From Marinobacter sp. SS21 (GTDB taxonomy: Bacteria > Pseudomonadota > Gammaproteobacteria > Pseudomonadales > Oleiphilaceae): a stretch of 64,000 nucleotides of DNA. The stretch is taken from the NCBI RefSeq assembly GCF_028369065.1, contig NZ_JAQNDA010000003.1, positions 248,001 to 312,000 on the forward strand, given 5' to 3'. The position numbers and the translations under genes were made by a program. Every line of letters begins with the position of its first letter. Within the stretch, counting starts at the first letter, position 1. Positions 60,542-64,000 of the stretch are shown here, one piece after another. The notes beneath the pieces were generated by a model. The model was not told where the DNA came from and made no database searches. It saw nothing but the letters and a program-made list of their open reading frames with translations.

Positions 60542-61273
60542 ATGAAACTTCGTATTCCCGCAACGATTACTCTGTCGCTGATGGCGGCATCACCCAGTCC
60601 TCTGCTCGCGCAAGATGGCCAAGCGTCAGCGCTTCGGGAGCCGACACGGGGTTTTCTGCTTGAGCACGGTTTCCTGTCCGGCTCAGGCAATGCCTCGGTC
60701 GATCTGTTTACCGGCAGCGGCGACCTCACGACCGGCGGCGGTATTCGGCTGGGTGTGCCGGGGGCAGAAATCATCTTCAATGCCGATTTGAGCGACAGCG
60801 CCACAAACGAAGCCCTGGTCAAATATGGCCTTCCTGAATTCAGGGTTGGTCAAAACAGGGCTGTCAGCTGGGCCGCGCTAGCGGGGATTGCCCACATCGA
60901 TTCTGAGGACGAGGACGGGAACACTCGACAGGATTTCACCAATTTCCTCTTTGGTGCCACCGCAAGCCTGAGGGTGGATTCCATTCGCTTCACGGCGCAG
61001 CCTCAGCTCATCGTTGCCGACGATAATCGCGACGACACCTTCTTCGAGCTTGGGTTAGGGGCAGACTTCGTCCTGGCCGATACTGAGGTGGGCCGTTTCC
61101 GCCCCTTGGTGGAAGCGGTCATAACCACCGAGGACGATGCCGACAACACGGTCGTTGCTGGCGTTCGCTGGATCTATCACCAACGGCTTACATTAGATGT
61201 GGTGCCACTGTTCTATGCCGATGGCGAGTTCAACAGCTTGCCCGGAGCCATTCGCGTGAACGCGGCCTTCTGA
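60542..61273 (+). CDS. Small outer-membrane barrel-type protein
   Basis: 243 residues. Signal peptide (MKLRIPATITLSLMAASPSPLLA), followed by alternating strands of a likely 8- to 10-strand barrel and a terminal Phe (VNAAF). No family recognised; resembles OmpA/OprG-like small barrels. AAGGAGG lies 6 bases before the ATG. The frame opens at 60464, which is not a real start. Confidence 0.72.
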   Translation: MKLRIPATITLSLMAASPSPLLAQDGQASALREPTRGFLLEHGFLSGSGNASVDLFTGSGDLTTGGGIRLGVPGAEIIFNADLSDSATNEALVKYGLPEFRVGQNRAVSWAALAGIAHIDSEDEDGNTRQDFTNFLFGATASLRVDSIRFTAQPQLIVADDNRDDTFFELGLGADFVLADTEVGRFRPLVEAVITTEDDADNTVVAGVRWIYHQRLTLDVVPLFYADGEFNSLPGAIRVNAAF

Positions 61274-61280
61274 ACCGAGG

Positions 61281-61327
61281 CTTGGCTCCGTCGCCCGTAC
61301 CGGCCCGTCTCGGGCGATGGAGCCAAG
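61281..61327. terminator. 17-bp inverted repeat between convergent genes
   Basis: 61281-61297 pairs with 61311-61327, one wobble, 13-nt loop, between the barrel gene and the M48 peptidase gene. It has no T-run on either side but the position fits a bidirectional terminator. Confidence 0.6.
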
Positions 61328-61337
61328 CTGACGGCGG

Positions 61338-62426
61338 TCACCGGGTAGAACCCTGTAACGCCTCGGAAGCCTGGCGGAAGCGCTGAATCCGCAACTCACT
61401 GGCGGGGTGGGTGGAAAGGTAGTTCAGCCAATCCGGTACTGGTTGGGGATCTTGCGCCTCCTCCTCCTCCTCCGAAGGGCTCGACTCTGAGCCGCCCTGC
61501 CCGACCAGCTTTTCCATCATCGACGCGAAGTGCTCGGGATCGATACCCTGGGACGACATCCTCTCAAGGGCATAGCTGTCGGCTTCCCACTCATGGTCGC
61601 GGGAGAATTTTGCCTGCAGCAACAGCGGCGGCAACGCCACCACCCATTCCTGAACAAACTCCGCATCACCGGTGAGCAACATAAACAGAAGCGCCACGCC
61701 ACTGCTCTCCAGTAGCGCGCGCAACGAGTGACGTCGCTCGACATGACCAATTTCATGCAACATCACCGCCAGCACTTCCTCCGGGGTATCCGCCAGCTTC
61801 ACCAGTTGATCGGTCACCACGATGGTGCCGTCCGGTAACGCGAAGGCATTGGCACCAATCAAATCGCCATGGCGAAACAGCAGCGTGTAGGAAAAATCGG
61901 TGTGAGCAGGCAGGTACGAGTCCAACAGTTGGCGGTATTCCTCCTGCACCGGTTTGGACAGTACTGTCGGGGAAAAGTAATAGGCGTCCAGTCGCTCAAG
62001 GACCGACGCCCCGAGCGCATCTGACCACTCGGCGGAGAGCCTATACGCCAGCTGCTCACTTGCCCAGGGTATGCCTCGGGTCACCGCGAGGTAGACCATC
62101 ACCACGCAGAGCAATAGCAAGGGCAGGATCACCCGAAGCTTGCGCTCCATCAGATGCAGGCTGATACCGCCACGCCTGCGACCATGGGTGCTGACCAACA
62201 CATCCAGACCTGGATTGTCGCTGGTCTCGAATCGGCCGCCATCCGGAAGAATGAGCGTCCGGGCGCTGTTGCCAACCCTCGCTGGAACCTGGATATCCTG
62301 AAAGGCGATGGCATCATGCTGGATGCCGTCGATCTGGACCTGGCCAGCTGTTGTAACGTAAAGACGGCAGGCATTGCGACGAGAGCTTTTCCCATCGTAA
62401 TACACGCCGTTGATAGACTGACTCAT
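61338..62426 (-). CDS. M48-family membrane metalloprotease
   Basis: 362 residues. ~95-residue cytoplasmic N-terminal domain, membrane helix (~97-115), then zinc-binding HEIGH (VMLHEIGHVERRH) and EADSYA as third ligand. Resembles BepA/LoiP-like peptidases with an extra N-terminal domain. Glu-rich stretch near 320. Follows yjgN-like gene with 19 bp spacing in the same direction. Confidence 0.88.
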   Translation of the reverse strand: MSQSINGVYYDGKSSRRNACRLYVTTAGQVQIDGIQHDAIAFQDIQVPARVGNSARTLILPDGGRFETSDNPGLDVLVSTHGRRRGGISLHLMERKLRVILPLLLLCVVMVYLAVTRGIPWASEQLAYRLSAEWSDALGASVLERLDAYYFSPTVLSKPVQEEYRQLLDSYLPAHTDFSYTLLFRHGDLIGANAFALPDGTIVVTDQLVKLADTPEEVLAVMLHEIGHVERRHSLRALLESSGVALLFMLLTGDAEFVQEWVVALPPLLLQAKFSRDHEWEADSYALERMSSQGIDPEHFASMMEKLVGQGGSESSPSEEEEEAQDPQPVPDWLNYLSTHPASELRIQRFRQASEALQGSTR

Positions 62427-62445
62427 GACCGCAGCTCACCCACCC

Positions 62446-63792
62446 CTAAAATGCGACATCCACGTCAAAGATATCAGCCACTTCCTCGGCCAACGCCGAT
62501 TGCTTCTCTTCCTGCGCGGCAACGAATTGATCCAGGGAGGCGTTCGCCTCAAGCGCCATACTCTCCAGGATCACCCGGGCGGTACGAACCTTTGCCCACG
62601 CGGTCATCAAACCGAACGTGATGGAGACCATGATGGAGTTGGTAATCAACACCCAGGCCAGTTTGAGGAACGGTACGTTGCTGTGTAGTCGGAAATGGCC
62701 GTGGTCAATGTCACACTTGCCAAACAGTAAGTTGTATCGCCGGCTCTTGAGGTACGCCTTGCTGAGCGGAATATACAACAGGCTCAGCACGATGAGCGCG
62801 GTCCATACGAGCGCGCCAAGGGTTACCGGGGCGCCAATGGCTCCAGCCCATAACGACGCCAGCAGCGCCGTGGCGAGGATCCATTTCCAATAGATCCGGT
62901 AGTAATCCGAGGCCTGCCCGGAGTAATTCACCAGCGCAACGCCAAATCGTACGTTCCTCGCCAGGAAGCGCTGGTTGATGAAATCGAAGTACGGCAGTAT
63001 CAACAGAAACAGGGCCAGCATAATGCCGGCGGGTATGAACAGATAGCCATTCAAGTCCAGCTCATCCAGTTCAGTCATACCCTTCTTACCCGCAAGCTTG
63101 CCGGGCTTGTGTTTGACCGGCCCTTGGTCGGAGCTGCTGTCAGCGACCTCTCCAGCTTGTGGTGCTGTCATTGCCTCGGTCTCGGCGGCTTGGGCGACCG
63201 GAGTGCCTGCCATCAGGCTTTTCGCTTCCTGTTCGTAGAACGGCAGCGCGATGCTGCCAGCCAACAGCAGCAACATGACCAGCGGTGGTAGGTAGACTCG
63301 GTAGGCCCCGCGGTAGTCCTTGTTGAATCTGAAGCTGATCCCCCGCCAGGTGGAATGGCGCAATTGGAATGACATCACCAGCACCGTCAGCACCGGCGCC
63401 AGGGCCAGATAAATTGCGATAAAGCCCACATAGACATACAGCGCCCAGTCAGCGGGATAGTTTTCAGCAATGACAAATACGACCAGCAGGCCGAAGGCGA
63501 TCAGTCGGCTTTTCAGAATCTGCCAGGGTGTGGCGGTAAATTGAAAGGCGCCACCGGCCACTTCTGTGTTGCCATAGAAGTACTGCAGGGTGCGCACCTT
63601 CGCCCAGGCCGAGTATATCCCCAGCGTCATCCAGGTCAGCATGTTGTTCACGAACCAGATGCCGAAGAACTCTCCAGCCTGGCCGGAGAAAGACACCGGT
63701 TCATGGCGCGGATATCGGCCTTCGGTTGAATCGGTTGGTACTGAGGGTGACGGGGCAGCGTGACTGGGAACGGTCATGGTGGATTCGTCCAA
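62446..63792 (-). CDS. yjgN: YjgN/DUF898-family membrane protein
   Basis: 448 residues. Two halves each with an FSG--GEFF/W-VN--T-MTLGIYSAWAK-like motif, the YjgN/DUF898 signature. About ten membrane helices with an Ala/Gly/Lys-rich linker (~195-240). Function of the family is unknown. Start ATG 63792 or 63777. It is followed by the M48 gene. Confidence 0.85.
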   Translation of the reverse strand: MDESTMTVPSHAAPSPSVPTDSTEGRYPRHEPVSFSGQAGEFFGIWFVNNMLTWMTLGIYSAWAKVRTLQYFYGNTEVAGGAFQFTATPWQILKSRLIAFGLLVVFVIAENYPADWALYVYVGFIAIYLALAPVLTVLVMSFQLRHSTWRGISFRFNKDYRGAYRVYLPPLVMLLLLAGSIALPFYEQEAKSLMAGTPVAQAAETEAMTAPQAGEVADSSSDQGPVKHKPGKLAGKKGMTELDELDLNGYLFIPAGIMLALFLLILPYFDFINQRFLARNVRFGVALVNYSGQASDYYRIYWKWILATALLASLWAGAIGAPVTLGALVWTALIVLSLLYIPLSKAYLKSRRYNLLFGKCDIDHGHFRLHSNVPFLKLAWVLITNSIMVSITFGLMTAWAKVRTARVILESMALEANASLDQFVAAQEEKQSALAEEVADIFDVDVAF

Positions 63793-63889
63793 CTGAGTAG
63801 CGAGGTTCTTTCTTGAGGGGGAGGAGGGCCTGGTCCAGTCCGCCTAGGGCGATGCGGGGAGCCAGGCCATGGGACTGTCTATGAATGGA

Positions 63890-64000
63890 TCAGGTCCATT
63901 CCGTCAACTTGTTGCCCTGCTTGTCAGAAAAGGCGCCGCACATAATCATGATCCAGTCGATCAGTGCCCAGATTCCCAAACCACCCAACGTGACGATCTG
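63890..64000 (-). CDS. TM2-domain protein, C-terminal end (5' end outside window)
   Basis: 36 residues visible up to the TGA at 63890-63892. GGLGIWALIDWIMIM is the second TM2 helix motif, followed by a short polar tail. TM2 proteins are small membrane proteins of unknown role. It lies 97 bp upstream of yjgN in the same direction. Confidence 0.75.
   Translation of the reverse strand, partial: QIVTLGGLGIWALIDWIMIMCGAFSDKQGNKLTEWT

Overview
The window looks like a chromosomal segment of a moderately GC-rich, respiring gammaproteobacterium, most probably Marinobacter or a close marine relative. This rests on gene order (trxB-aat-bpt-infA, clpA-clpS, cspD, icd, rluE-nudJ-mnmA-hflD-purB-roxA), on a full cbb3 oxidase locus, and on the protein families present. 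No database search was possible, so the genus is an inference. No rRNA, tRNA, CRISPR array, insertion sequence or prophage was recognised.

Layout. 1-4450: end of a MoxR ATPase gene, trxB, the N-degron transferases aat and bpt, infA, and a lone periplasmic solute-binding protein. 4710-9410: clpA-clpS, which degrade the N-degron substrates that Aat and Bpt make, then cspD and icd. 9650-16141: an RNA-modification and nucleotide block with several 4-nt start/stop overlaps (rluE/nudJ, mnmA/hflD, roxA/GNAT). 16191-21525: a LysR regulator, a membrane-anchored unknown, a large hybrid histidine kinase and a peroxide-response pair (glutathione peroxidase plus OhrR). 21824-30695: alaA, htpX with a heat-shock-type promoter, a 59-residue protein, pdxB, rhlB, epmC, dsbD, tusA and a small monooxygenase-like protein. 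30930-33451: a diguanylate cyclase with a 7TM sensor and a hydrolase.

33738-42481 is the cbb3 oxidase and its maturation genes (ccoNOQP, then ccoG, ccoH, ccoI, ccoS and a TauE/SafE-like protein), headed by a well-placed Anr/FNR box. 42503-44846: ttcA, a TetR regulator and a DnaJ-related protein. 44909-49522, reverse strand: a cell-envelope cluster of a C39-type cysteine peptidase, an outer-membrane barrel, a FadL-family porin and a lipoprotein. The peptidase and barrel resemble FapD and FapF of the Pseudomonas functional-amyloid system, but no amyloid subunit gene is visible.

49926-64000 is more accessory. It holds a DksA/TraR-type protein, a three-gene operon of a FemAB/CelD-like acyltransferase, a small membrane protein and an exported caspase-like peptidase with an EF-hand loop, the glutathione-dependent formaldehyde oxidation genes (frmA, frmB) with a LysR regulator, a uracil-DNA glycosylase-family gene, a membrane-anchored HEPN-like protein, two hydrolase/unknown genes, an outer-membrane protein, and an M48 protease-YjgN-TM2 group.

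The least expected features are the caspase-like operon, the FapD/FapF-like cluster without amyloid genes, and three short tandem repeats (9, 17 and 13 bp periods) that each lie upstream of one gene (gpx, the DksA-like gene and the outer-membrane protein gene).
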